Assembly (NCBI GenBank): GCA_004764695.1
Contig: SMSO01000037.1
Coordinates: 1,038,247 to 1,102,246 of the forward strand
Origin: Schizochytrium sp. TIO01
Lineage: Eukaryota > Sar > Bigyra > Thraustochytrida > Thraustochytriidae
Reading direction: 5' to 3'
Length of the DNA: 64,000 bases
Part shown: positions 53,957 through 63,510 of the stretch, piece by piece
How the letters are laid out: each line of letters opens with the position of its first letter
Position numbering within the stretch: position 1 is the stretch's first letter
Translations under genes and position numbers: made by a program
Notes under the pieces: generated by a model
Database searches by the model: none
Seen by the model: only the letters and a program-made list of their open reading frames with translations
Told to the model about the DNA's origin: nothing

Positions 53957-53993
<37 letters not shown>
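53957..53993. repeat. GA dinucleotide microsatellite
   Basis: About seventeen uninterrupted GA units, shortly downstream of the stop of receptor paralogue 2 on the minus strand. Confidence 0.92.
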
Positions 53994-53996
<3 letters not shown>

Positions 53997-54083
53997 GCGC
54001 CTAAACGACAGGAAAAGTCTGCAAGGCAACAGAAACACTGATAGAATAATAACGTTGCAAAAATAGCAAATGAATAGATGATG

Positions 54084-57000
54084 TTATGCTACATTAATCT
54101 GCGTTTCACCAAAGTTGCTGTGATCAGCCTTCTCGGTAGAAATCGCTTCATCAGAGGAAAATCGAACGGCTGCTGCAGATGAATCAGGGGCACTGACTGG
54201 TAACGCCACGTGAATATTACCATTCTGTGGATGCTGCTCTTGCTGGACATGTTGATCTGAATGACCAGTGCCAACGCTACTGCTGCTGCTGTGGCTGGAG
54301 GCACTGCCACTGGCGCTGCTTCGGCTTCCCGGTACCACTACGGGAATTGCAGTTCGAGGCGTTTGAGGATTTACAGGCCGCATTCTAGAACCTCCACCAA
54401 TAATCTCGCGAGATAAATCCTGCTGTTGATAAGTTCTTGTGGCCGCCTGATCCATCGTATTAAAAAGGCCGCCACGAGCATGCATTCGGAAACTAGACTG
54501 TTCAGTTTTGCCGTCGTCTTCGTCAGAATCTGAGTCAGAATCAGACATACTGCGCTTGATACCACCATTAATTCCAGGACGGCGGCGGTGCACTGACGTT
54601 TCTAAAGCCTGTCCGTTTGCCATAACGAGCCCGCTCTCTTCTTCATTCAAGGGAGACTGCACATCTTCCGAAGGCGAGGCTTCATCCTTGTGTCGCATCC
54701 GACGCACTTGACCCCCTTGGCCCCGACGACTTTGCCTTGGAAGCTCCTCCTCCTTGTTATACACAACTGCATGGACTTTAGGAGCCATCACAAAAAGTGC
54801 TGCAAAAACATTGGCCAAGAAAACTGCAAGACAGAGAATCAAAAACTTGATGTTGGTCTCCGTACTACTCACAGCGAGCATGATTGGGGCTGCGATCAGA
54901 TATAGCTGGAATTGCCAAATCACCGCTACAGCCAATGTCTTACCTTCCTGAAAAGAGCTATCCACATCTCGTACACGGTATGCGATGGTGGCACCAATCA
55001 GGTATAGACTGGCATGAAATGCAAGCAGTAACCAGTAACAAGTGCGCACAGCTGCAGAAGTGGTGAATGAACAGGCGCCATAGCTTTCTACAGGGTTGTC
55101 ATAGCTGTCTCTGGAGACGATGAATCGTTTCCACTGAATTGGATCGAGAATCGTCGGCACCAGGAGCAAAATGATGTTCACAAGAAGAACAGAGGCCATG
55201 AACTTCAATAGCGTAGATGCACTTAGCATCAACGAACGTAGGCTTGGGTTATGAAATATCTTCATTATACGGTACATCTTGAGGATGATTGCCGTAGCCG
55301 TTGTTGTAGTGCCTAAACTCACAAGCCAGAAAAACGCATTGCATGCAGCTCCAGCACGCGGGTCGCCACTCGCATGGTCGTCTGGGTAAGCGTAGGCTGC
55401 CAAACTACCCACGGCAGTGAGAATCCCAAGAAGAAATATCACCAAAAACTCATACTGTGCCTTGCGAACAATCCGAGTCTTACGGTTGAGGCATACCCAT
55501 ACTCCAAGTCCAGCACAAAGCAGAAAGACAAGGCCTACCATAACGTATGCCATACTGCGCAGACCCTTTCCAACAAGATTCTTTTCCTCAAAAGGTAGGT
55601 CGGTCTGCAATGGAATTGTGGTTGTGTCACCCGGCGGGAAGAGTAAGCCAGAGTCCAATGTCCAGCTTCCATTCCAGTCGCCCATACTCTGCGCGTGAAC
55701 AATTAGCGTAGATGGGTCTACGAGCAGACTCCGAAGTTTGAAGTAGGCAGTCTCGGCGACTCGGGACCCAGTATCCGAATCAAATTTGACTCTACCTGAG
55801 GCTCCATCGAAGGGGAACACAGATTCATTCTTCATCATGTCCACAAGCACGCCACCTTGCAGCCAGCTCGGCCGAGTATCTTCTCCATCAAAAGAAGGCG
55901 CTGAAACATCATCTGTAATGTTAGGAAAGCCTGCAGCAGCATATGATAGACAGGTCACACGGCATGCCGAGACAACAGCATCATAGGCGAAGGCAGTGTC
56001 GTAGATAAAGCTGCTGAGCGCCGATTCTGTGAAAAGATCGTCCGTGACGGAGAGGGTGAGGTTGTCTCCAGACAAGTTATCATGAAGGTCAACGGTAGGA
56101 TCTGAAAAATTCGATCCACCCGGAATGTAGGAGTTGATTGCGTCTTTGTACTTAACAAAGGAAGGCCAATTTTCCTTCAGAAGCTCAAACACATGGTTGC
56201 GATCGTCCCCACTGACCGCTTGTACAACCTGTGTAGCGTTCAAGATTGTTGCCAAGGACGGGTTTTCTTGAATGACGGAGGTCAATTCATCTGCACCAAT
56301 AGCATCACTGAAAACAAAGAGTGTTCCTCGTCCTGTCATGCCTCTTGAGTCAAACTGCTTCATGATATAAGGTATGTCTGCCATGAAAGCCACCACGAAA
56401 ATTACATTGAGGTCAGTTGATTCCAAACCACTAATTGCATTGGCTATGGATAATTCATCATTCTCTCGGTATGAAAATGCCTGTAAGGAAATGCCTAAAT
56501 CATTAGTTTCCTTCAGCAAAGCTTCCCGAAAGCCGTCGCCATAGGTATCGTCAACATAGAGCATTCCAGCATGGCCAAGACCATACTCATCAAAAAGGTC
56601 TGCAACAGCAGTCGCAGTAGAACTATCTGATGGGATTGTGCGAAGAAATTGCTCATGAATACTGTTTTCATCAAAGTCCGGTGATGTAGCCCAATAAGAT
56701 ATCATAGGGATTTTATTCACATTTGCCAGGATTGACACAGGCAGCGAAGTAAGAGATCGCGGTGTGCCGATAATAAAATTTGAGGCGTCTGTTGTACTTG
56801 TAGTGCCAGCGAGGTATGACTTGACTGCCACTGACTGAACACTACGTGTGTCCCAGCCTGTGACGCCAAAGTCAAGGCTTTCACAGCCTGCCATGTAGTC
56901 CGGCCCGAGTTCTTTGATGACAAGATCATTTCGCTCCTGGCAATGTTGTGCAGCAATCACAGCCGCGGCTGCTTTGGTTGTGCTTAAGGTTCCCAGCACT

Positions 57001-57296
57001 GTACGTACACCATCTTGATATGTTGTAAGGCCATCAAGCAATTGTAAAGTGATTTGCATCTTCCCCGTACTATTTGGCACTGTCTGGAGGCTGCGTGCAT
57101 CCTCATTCTCCATTAGGTTTTGTGCATCATGACTTTCATCTTCACATGGTTCATACAGGGACCTTTTTTGTTCAGAACTTGGTTGCAAGTTAATCAAACC
57201 CTGCCCCAGAGCACTCTGAAATGCTACAATACAGAGAACCAACACAAAGCCAAAAATTGCGCTAGTTGGCTTTCTAATTGTCCTTGGCCGCCTCAT
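54084..57296 (-). CDS. Class C GPCR: GABA-B-like receptor with PBP1 ectodomain (paralogue 2)
   Basis: 1070 residues from ATG 57296, where MRRPRTIRKPTSAIFGFVLVLC gives a good signal peptide; the frame is open further up only to a TTG. The ANF-receptor domain (from about 79) shares AAVIAAQHCQERNDL, IPMISYWATSPDFDE, QFLRTIPSDSS and MLYVDDTYGDGF with paralogue 1. The 7TM_3 domain lies at about 580-842, with AQYEFLVIFLLGI, ILKMYRIMKIFHNPSLR, YRVRDVDSSFQEGKTLAVA and APKVHAV. The linker before the ectodomain is shorter than in paralogue 1. The C-tail differs entirely: Ser/Asp-rich blocks (SDSDSDSDEDDGK) and a Ser-only run near residue 1010, suggesting distinct trafficking or phosphorylation. Both genes end with a similar motif (INIA or INVA). 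The ligand is unknown. Confidence 0.92.
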   Translation of the reverse strand: MRRPRTIRKPTSAIFGFVLVLCIVAFQSALGQGLINLQPSSEQKRSLYEPCEDESHDAQNLMENEDARSLQTVPNSTGKMQITLQLLDGLTTYQDGVRTVLGTLSTTKAAAAVIAAQHCQERNDLVIKELGPDYMAGCESLDFGVTGWDTRSVQSVAVKSYLAGTTSTTDASNFIIGTPRSLTSLPVSILANVNKIPMISYWATSPDFDENSIHEQFLRTIPSDSSTATAVADLFDEYGLGHAGMLYVDDTYGDGFREALLKETNDLGISLQAFSYRENDELSIANAISGLESTDLNVIFVVAFMADIPYIMKQFDSRGMTGRGTLFVFSDAIGADELTSVIQENPSLATILNATQVVQAVSGDDRNHVFELLKENWPSFVKYKDAINSYIPGGSNFSDPTVDLHDNLSGDNLTLSVTDDLFTESALSSFIYDTAFAYDAVVSACRVTCLSYAAAGFPNITDDVSAPSFDGEDTRPSWLQGGVLVDMMKNESVFPFDGASGRVKFDSDTGSRVAETAYFKLRSLLVDPSTLIVHAQSMGDWNGSWTLDSGLLFPPGDTTTIPLQTDLPFEEKNLVGKGLRSMAYVMVGLVFLLCAGLGVWVCLNRKTRIVRKAQYEFLVIFLLGILTAVGSLAAYAYPDDHASGDPRAGAACNAFFWLVSLGTTTTATAIILKMYRIMKIFHNPSLRSLMLSASTLLKFMASVLLVNIILLLVPTILDPIQWKRFIVSRDSYDNPVESYGACSFTTSAAVRTCYWLLLAFHASLYLIGATIAYRVRDVDSSFQEGKTLAVAVIWQFQLYLIAAPIMLAVSSTETNIKFLILCLAVFLANVFAALFVMAPKVHAVVYNKEEELPRQSRRGQGGQVRRMRHKDEASPSEDVQSPLNEEESGLVMANGQALETSVHRRRPGINGGIKRSMSDSDSDSDEDDGKTEQSSFRMHARGGLFNTMDQAATRTYQQQDLSREIIGGGSRMRPVNPQTPRTAIPVVVPGSRSSASGSASSHSSSSSVGTGHSDQHVQQEQHPQNGNIHVALPVSAPDSSAAAVRFSSDEAISTEKADHSNFGETQINVA

Positions 57297-58296
57297 TTTC
57301 TCAGGACAAAGACAAAAATTCTCGTCTTCAATTGATGAGTCCTTGCACGCAACAATCTTTTGGCCTCGGTCTGGAGAAATACTAATCAAACCCTAAACCC
57401 TTTGGATTAGATAATATTAAAAACCACTCGAGGTCTATCTATATATGTCACCAAGAGCACTCAAACTAGAGAGAGCGCCGGGACTCTAAAATCAAAATTC
57501 TGAGTCAACACAAGCAGCCCTTTCCGACTGTGAAGAGCTCTTCCAATGCCAAATATCTCTACAAAGTTGGCAGCACAACTGATACGAAAGTTGCCACGGA
57601 TTGATACTTCATAAATGTCAAGAAATAGTAGTCAAAGGGAACAAGAAGTAGTAGCAGTGGTCAGGAAAGCGCCAAAAGAAGCAGCTTGAACGCCTCCGAC
57701 CTGCTCTTCCCAGCTCGTTAAGAAAAGAGGCAGCCCTACCAGTTGGTGAAATAGATACCTAACCTCCACACCCCGAGGAGCTCTTTCCGTGGCCTCGAAC
57801 GTGCTGCGAAGCGCGGCGTAGGCAGTCTCCTCGTGCGCTTCCGCAGCGCAGAGCAATAAATGGCCGTCAGAAATATGAATTCAGGGCAGTCAGATTTTGC
57901 GATCAATTGAGGAGGGAATTTTGCAAAAAAGCTCGCTACCCCAGCAGCGGAGACTCAGGGCACGAGACCAAGCGGCCAGATTGACCGCCGCCCGTCGAGG
58001 CCCTCCCCTCGTGGCAGGCAGGCAGGCAGGCAGGGTCTCGCTCGCCGACCTCGCCAGCGCCCGTGCGGAGGCGCTCAGGGTTTGGCGTAGTACAGAGCGA
58101 CGCCCCGCGCGGAGTCCGACCCCCTAGCTCCCACCGCGCTCCCCATATTACGCCACTTGTTCACAAGGGAGAACCGTGCGTAGCTAGGGGGTACTCTACG
58201 AACAAACAAAGAAAGAGGGAAAAGAGAAAGAAACTTTAGAGGAACCAATTCGAAGAAAGAGGAATTTGCTCAAATAATGTTTTCTTTGAGCGGGAA

Positions 58297-58325
58297 AATA
58301 AATAAATAAATAAATAAATAAATAA
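58297..58325. repeat. AATA tetranucleotide microsatellite
   Basis: Seven tandem AAATA/AATA units. Confidence 0.8.
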
Positions 58326-58895
58326 CTTCAAGATGGACTCCAATAAAACGCTCGATGCCACACATACCCTGTGGCTTTCGCTCGGGCCGATTCCAATAGA
58401 AGGGGCGGTGGAGCGGTCCTCCCGCAGCGCATGCGAGCAGGTCGAGGTGTGCGAGTGCAGCTTGCTTGCACAGAATGGGCGTGTGCGTGTGGGGTTGATT
58501 GAGCTCGCAGTTTCTTTCTCTCAGCAGTTCTTGTTACACTTTGTTTTGGGGATTTAGCGCTTCAATCACACATTTATTTTATGATAAAAGAAAGAGCTAA
58601 AAGAGCGCGGCTCAGATAGGGAGGGACATATTGGATGTGATAAATAATGCAGTGCTTTCTTTCTTTTTTGGTGTCTTTTGGTGAGTGTGAAGACGACGAC
58701 TTTGTCTCTTTTGGCGTGGCTTTCACGAATAAAAATGTGCGCCACAGTTTCTGGGATCGTCACCACCCAATTCCAAGGTTTCCGTTTAAAGGCGGGGCTT
58801 TGCGTAACCAGCAGCCGAACCTTCGAGGAGTGCTGGCGCCGAAGACCGTCTTGAAGTTCAAGCTTCCGCTGGACTTCGCCGTTTATGAGTTGTTT

Positions 58896-58962
58896 TTAAT
58901 CAATCAATCAATCAATTGATTGATTGATTGATTAATTGATTAATTAATTGATTGATTAATTT
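58896..58962. repeat. AATC / GATT mirror array (perfect palindrome core)
   Basis: Four AATC units pass through CAATTG straight into GATT units, so the tract is self-complementary and could extrude as a cruciform. Further GATTAATT units follow. Confidence 0.85.
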
Positions 58963-59225
58963 TAGAGATTATTACACATTTTGGCACTTCAGTGGTACTT
59001 TGAAGTGGTCTCCGCTGCGGACTCCAAGCCACCAAAGAGGGAGCGCATGAGTCCACGCGAGCAGGGCCGCTCATGGAGAACGCCAAAGACGTGGCTCGCT
59101 GGGCCCACGCAGGTCGCGGGTTTCCCTGAAGTTGTGCCAGGTTTTCCCATGAGTGCCGGGACCTGGGTCCACAACGCAGGACAGGTATTCATTTCGTAGG
59201 CGTGTGCATGTCATGAAGAAGGCCT

Positions 59226-59534
59226 CTATCGCACTACAGTATATGTAGTAGTGCAGAATTGTACTAATAGCATGGAGTTCGAGCGAGACCTTGAAAACTC
59301 GTCACTGCAGATAAGGTCCGCTTCCAATGGCGCACGACGAAACAGACTCGAGCTACGAGCTTCAGAAAAGGTCTCGATTGCCTTCTTCGATTGCGCTGAA
59401 GTTGCATTTGGGTTTGTCGAAGAAAGTCGATAATCTTGTACCCATCGCTGCTGTAAGTTGATGAGGTTTTCGTACCTCATTTCCTGTAAGCTGTTTGTTG
59501 ACGACACGCTTTGAGCAGCATTGCAAAAACCCAT
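59226..59534 (-). CDS. Doubtful 102-residue ORF
   Basis: An ATG frame with natural amino-acid composition (MGFCNAAQSVSSTNSLQEMR, later FSEARSSSLFRRAPLEADL). No domain, signal or membrane segment is seen. It could be an exon, a small protein or chance. The plus strand just downstream (59521 on) also looks coding-like, so the strand is uncertain. Confidence 0.22.
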   Translation of the reverse strand: MGFCNAAQSVSSTNSLQEMRYENLINLQQRWVQDYRLSSTNPNATSAQSKKAIETFSEARSSSLFRRAPLEADLICSDEFSRSRSNSMLLVQFCTTTYTVVR

Positions 59535-59726
59535 CTCAAGATGGATGAACGAACCTCTTCAAGTTGCCATTCAACTCTTGTACTCCATCGACGCGAAGAG
59601 CTTCGACGGTCTTCCATGGTTGGTTTCCACGCACAGGGTTGTTCATCCTGTCAGGCGGCTGTCATGGCACAAGCAGCGGCAATTCGAGGGCGCCATCAAC
59701 TCGAATGGTGAGAGCGCTCCGTCGCT

Positions 59727-59820
59727 CAATGAATCAATCAATGAATCAATCAATGAATCAATCAATGAATCAATCAATGAATCAATCAATGAATCAATCA
59801 ATGAATCGATGAATGAATGA
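59727..59820. repeat. 12-bp minisatellite AATGAATCAATC
   Basis: About seven 12-bp units ending in ATGAATGAATCGATGAATCC. The unit keeps frames open as Asn-Glu-Ser-Ile and Met-Asn-Gln-Ser repeats, which explains the plus-strand frames ending here. Confidence 0.9.
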
Positions 59821-60789
59821 ATCGATGAATCCATCATCGATTCGGAGGGAGGGGATGTTCAGAATGGCTGGTCGGCGGGAGGACGGAGCATTGGCAAGTG
59901 CTCGTCAAAGGTCCAATCGACCGTGGTTCCACGATCAGATCGTAGGCAAGTAATCTTCAAGTTCGGGTTATTAAGGAGGAAGAGGATTATGGATGTAATG
60001 CAATGTAATGTAATGCAATGTAATGCCATGGAGCGCGAGACCAACTTGGACTCGCTGTGGATGCTGTGCGGGTTGGAGGCCGAGCTTGCGAAGTCTTTCG
60101 AGACGTTGCCCGACTCGAAGGCCTGTCGAGCCGAGGCGGTGGTGTCCCAACTTGGAGGTGCAGCATTGTAGCGTAGCTTGCAAGGCACTTAGCGTCATCA
60201 AGATAGGATAAGATCGGCGCTCGTGACGTCGTCTTCGAGGATCGTCGTCAAAGTCGCCACCAAGTCGGCCTCCAAAACCGCGCTGGTGGAACGTGGACTC
60301 CTTGAGGAAGCCCGTCAAGCACAAGCAGCACAGCACCTTAAGGTGACGAAGCGAGCGGGGAACTTGGCAACCCTGGATCGAGAGCAACTTCAAGGTGCAG
60401 AATGTGTCCGCGAGTGCTGATCAACCTGCCGATTGATTGATCGATTTGGATGTTCAGAGGGGATGTATATCCATCCACCTATCATCCATTCACTCACTCG
60501 TTCATCAACTTTTGCTACAGAGGGTGCGACGACTTGATTGTCTGAGCCTTCAGGTTCTAGTTCTAGTTCTATAGAACCTCGAAAAGGTGCCACAATGGTG
60601 GTCATATGACAGCCACCATCATTATCATCACCATGATCACCACCATGATCACCACCATCGCCAACTGCAGACTGTGGCGTGCTTTGAAGATTGTGTGCCC
60701 AAGGTTTCCGAGTCCACACTCAAAGCCTGAGGAAGAAGCTGAGGGGAATGAGTGGAGGACTAGTCCGACAGCAATGACGAAGCGACTGC

Positions 60790-60865
60790 TGCTGCTGCTG
60801 CTGCTAATGATGATGATGATGAAGATGGTGATGAAGATGAAGAAGATGATGATGATGATGAGGCT
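60790..60865. repeat. CTG / ATG / GAAGAT trinucleotide-type repeats
   Basis: A CTG run, then GATGAT, then GAAGAT-type units. It yields Leu, Met and Lys homopolymer runs in a spurious plus-strand frame. Confidence 0.8.
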
Positions 60866-61654
60866 AGCTACCTCTCGAGGTAGGTTTCTACCTACTCACT
60901 CACCTACCCACAAAGAAGATCTCGCTGCAGTGCTGCAGAAGTTGGTAGTGCTCAGAAGGTGTTGACTCGGACAATTCTATCCAACCTAATGAGCTATCCC
61001 ATCCGAAGGTGGGATCTTGGAATCTTTTTCGAAGGAAATGGAGCTGCTGCACCAGTCATTCATTCGTTCGCTTGCAGTTGCAGTCCTAAACAGGGCGATC
61101 TTCTTTTCGGGCGGTGCAATTCCTTTGGCACTGGGTTCTTTCTTTCTATGGGCTGCTTCGAAAAAAAGAAAAGAAAAAAAGAAAAAGTACTCGACTACCT
61201 CCCTACCTACGCATTGCGAATTGAAAGTCAAAAGAAATTGCAATACCTGCAACAGAAACAACCAAAGAAATAAACGAAAACAGGAGTCATATCAAGTAAA
61301 GTAAAGCAAAGTAAAGTGAAGTGAAGTGAAGCAGAGCAAAGAGAAATCGGGCTCCGAAATCTACGCGAATCAACAAATGAATCAACCAATGCAAAGCCTA
61401 TGGACGACGTACCTTCTGCTGTTTTGCAATCAGTTGGACTTGATGAGCAAGCGTACCTACCTACTAGCTAGCAAAAACAATGAGCTGCAATCAACGCGAC
61501 GTCAAGAAAAGTCACCCGTTTTTATTTTCTTCTTTCGCACCATTGGCATGGAGAAGAATTACTTTCATGAAGGTTTCGTAGAACTTGCTTGCACAAAGAG
61601 TGATGCCAAGCGGCGAAAGCGGGCTTGTGTGTCATGCATGGATGCTTCAAACCT

Positions 61655-61745
61655 AACCTGGAAACCTAACCGAGCGGAAAGTCTAACCTAACCTAACCTA
61701 ACCGAGCGGGAAAAAACCTAACCGGGAAAACCTAACCTGGAAGCC
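61655..61745. repeat. CCTAA-rich, telomere-like interstitial repeat
   Basis: At least nine CCTAA words, four of them in perfect tandem (TCTAACCTAACCTAACC), with others separated by GGAAA or GAGCGGGAAA. The pattern resembles a decayed TTAGG-type telomeric block or a degenerate minisatellite, just upstream of the LYR-protein gene. Confidence 0.6.
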
Positions 61746-61917
61746 CTGCCCAAAGGGATTGCGGAAAACCACGAATCGCTCTCACCACGAATTTTTAGCG
61801 ACCTCTTCCTGTTTTGGTCTTCCTTATATTGGGGAGAGCTACGACTATAGCAACAACACTTGCCGCAATCAATTCCCGATTGACGGTCGGTGTCTTCGTC
61901 ACAGGAGGACCGCCACG

Positions 61918-63210
61918 ATGGTTTTCCGATTGCCGGCGGGCTCGAACCGCCGCGAGGCACTATCGCTGTATCGCGACTGCCTTCGCGTTGGTAAGTGGAA
62001 AAGAAAACTCTTCTCAAAGAGTTGAAGTTGAGGAATCTGGGTGATGTGAACCACCGTGGGTAATCTTCTTTTGACACCGAGAGGTTGGTCTCGTGGCAAA
62101 GAAAATCCCTGGTTCATCGCATGGGCGTAGGAAAACGAGAGTACGTCTTGCGGTCACAAAGACATTGATTGATCCATCATCTTTCCTAGCTGCTCAGTTC
62201 AGTAGCACAAGGAAATGAAAGGTGGCGATCAGAAGTTATATGTTGGATACATACACCTCTTCAATGTACATACACAGAGTGCAGACAATCAGCGATACCA
62301 ACAGCAACTATGACTGGTCGACGGGGATGCTAAAATTGCAGACTTCCTTCTGAGCCCTCGGGTACTGAAGTCAAAAACCAATATCTACGAATCTACTTGT
62401 CTGAGTCATATATACCATCCATAGTTGATGTTTATCTGCGTCGCTGGGGAAAGTTAATGCCCTGATACGTAATCGAAGAGGAGGGGTGAGGTGCGTTGGG
62501 GAGCTCTTGTCCGGGCAGAGATGATATTATGCATGTATTACCTGAACATCGCTAGTGAAGATACTTTATTTTCCAGAATTACCCTGAGCCATCATCAACA
62601 CAAGAGCCACCACGCAATCTAGCAACAACGAGTCCCCAAACTTTGAAATGGTGTTTCAGGTTATTTTCTTCAAGGGGAGAGTAGAGTGAATTTTATCGTA
62701 GCAACTATCACACATTTCTGTCTTGGCAAAGATGATATTATGCATGTATTACCTGAACATCGCTAGTGAAGATACTTTATTTTCCAGAATTACCCTGAGC
62801 CATTGACAAATGTTGTGTTAAATTCACAAACTATACGAAGACTTTACCTGGAAACTGTGAGATGTCGGAAGGGGAGGGGGGGGGTACACAAGGTTGAGGA
62901 AGGAAATTTCCAAGACAATAAATTACACGTGCACAGATTTCACTAACATGGTTACTCTGCTCATTACCCACATATTTCTGAATTCACAGCCCGGTGTTTC
63001 TACTGGTGCAATGACGATGGTGAACCGTGGTCCCGCGTACTTAAAGAAAGTGCGCGTAAGGAGTTTGAGGAGGCTCGCTACGAAAAGGATCCTATAATTG
63101 TTGCACGTATGCTTGTTGTCGGACGCCAGTGTGTCGAGGACATGAAGCGCAAGTTCAACGAAACGGAAGATGCAATCCGCAAGCGTATCGAGAACACTCG
63201 TCAACGCTGA
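61918..63210 (+). CDS. LYR-motif (Complex1_LYR) mitochondrial protein, two exons
   Basis: Two exons, 61918-61990 and 62990-63210, joined across a 999-nt intron (donor GTAAGT, acceptor GAATTCACAG, phase 1) give 97 residues. Exon 1 encodes MVFRLPAGSNRREALSLYRD with the defining LYR. Exon 2 continues ARCFYWCNDDGEPWSRVLKE, SARKEFEEARYEKDP and MLVVGRQCVEDMKRKF. Length, the N-terminal LYR, the Phe in the EF element and the charged helical C-terminus match the LYR family, which acts with acyl carrier protein in mitochondria to assemble respiratory complexes or deliver Fe-S clusters. The particular LYRM member cannot be fixed by eye. The Cys/Trp insertion after LYR (CFYWCNDDGEPW) is notable. Neither exon is a convincing gene alone; the in-frame join is the main evidence. 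Confidence 0.78.
62519..62592. repeat. 74-bp exact direct repeat, copy 1
   Basis: Identical by eye to 62730-62803, 211 bp apart, both inside the intron of the LYR gene. It begins AGATGATATTATGCATG and ends CCCTGAGCCAT. Confidence 0.9.
62730..62803. repeat. 74-bp exact direct repeat, copy 2
   Basis: Second copy of the 62519-62592 sequence with no mismatch seen, so the duplication or gene conversion is recent. It contains TTTTCCAG, an acceptor-like site. Confidence 0.9.
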
Positions 63211-63510
63211 ATTGCACCAGCGGTCTCCATATCCATTATTCTCTGTACACATTCCATAACCCCTGTACATTTGCCCAGCGTTTGGTTCCTGTATATAACC
63301 AATATTCTGGGCCCTTTGTGTTACTTCTATATAAAACACCTGCTACATTAGATAATGCACATAAATTGTGACATGTTTTACTTTTGTTTACCTCAACAAC
63401 CTTGTCTTGGGATTACTCAGTGTGAATGAACAAATGCTCGTTTGAATAATGGGGCAGTAGGAAAGAAATACTACAACAGATACAAAAACTTGCCATGGAC
63501 CAATGTTAGC
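63211..63510. other. Spacer between LYR gene and glycerate kinase
   Basis: 3' flanks of two convergent genes. No further gene is seen. Confidence 0.5.

Larger units (their letters stand above)
44339..54083. other. 9.7 kb microsatellite-rich region without a supportable gene
   Basis: Dense simple repeats of many unit lengths (main ones listed separately) alternate with AT-rich and CGAG-rich patches. Open frames exist on both strands, but the longest come from repeats (Lys-Glu-Arg-Arg at 47571-47996, Tyr-Asn at 47793-48257) and the others show no family features. Short exon-like segments cannot be excluded, because other genes in this window do have introns. The first 300 bases upstream of 44338 should include the promoter of receptor paralogue 1. 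Confidence 0.45.
57297..61917. other. Microsatellite-rich spacer with weak coding-like frames
   Basis: No gene is firmly supported. The best candidates are a 102-codon minus-strand ATG frame at 59226-59534, a minus-strand segment at about 57770-57856 with natural composition (AAEAHEETAYAALRSTFEA), and plus-strand pieces at 58981-59180 and 59521-59720. They overlap frames on the other strand and carry no family motif. GC-rich CGAG-type patches alternate with simple repeats, as in the 44-54 kb region. Confidence 0.4.

Noticed and set aside
54884-55698. Plus-strand ORFs inside the receptor genes
   Set aside because: Antisense shadows of a clearly coding minus-strand frame. The same holds for ORFs opposite the myosin, BCCT and coiled-coil genes.
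59521-59820. Plus-strand ORFs ending in Asn-Glu-Ser-Ile repeats
   Set aside because: The repeat part is a minisatellite. The preceding 60 codons look natural, but the opposite strand does too, so no gene is called.
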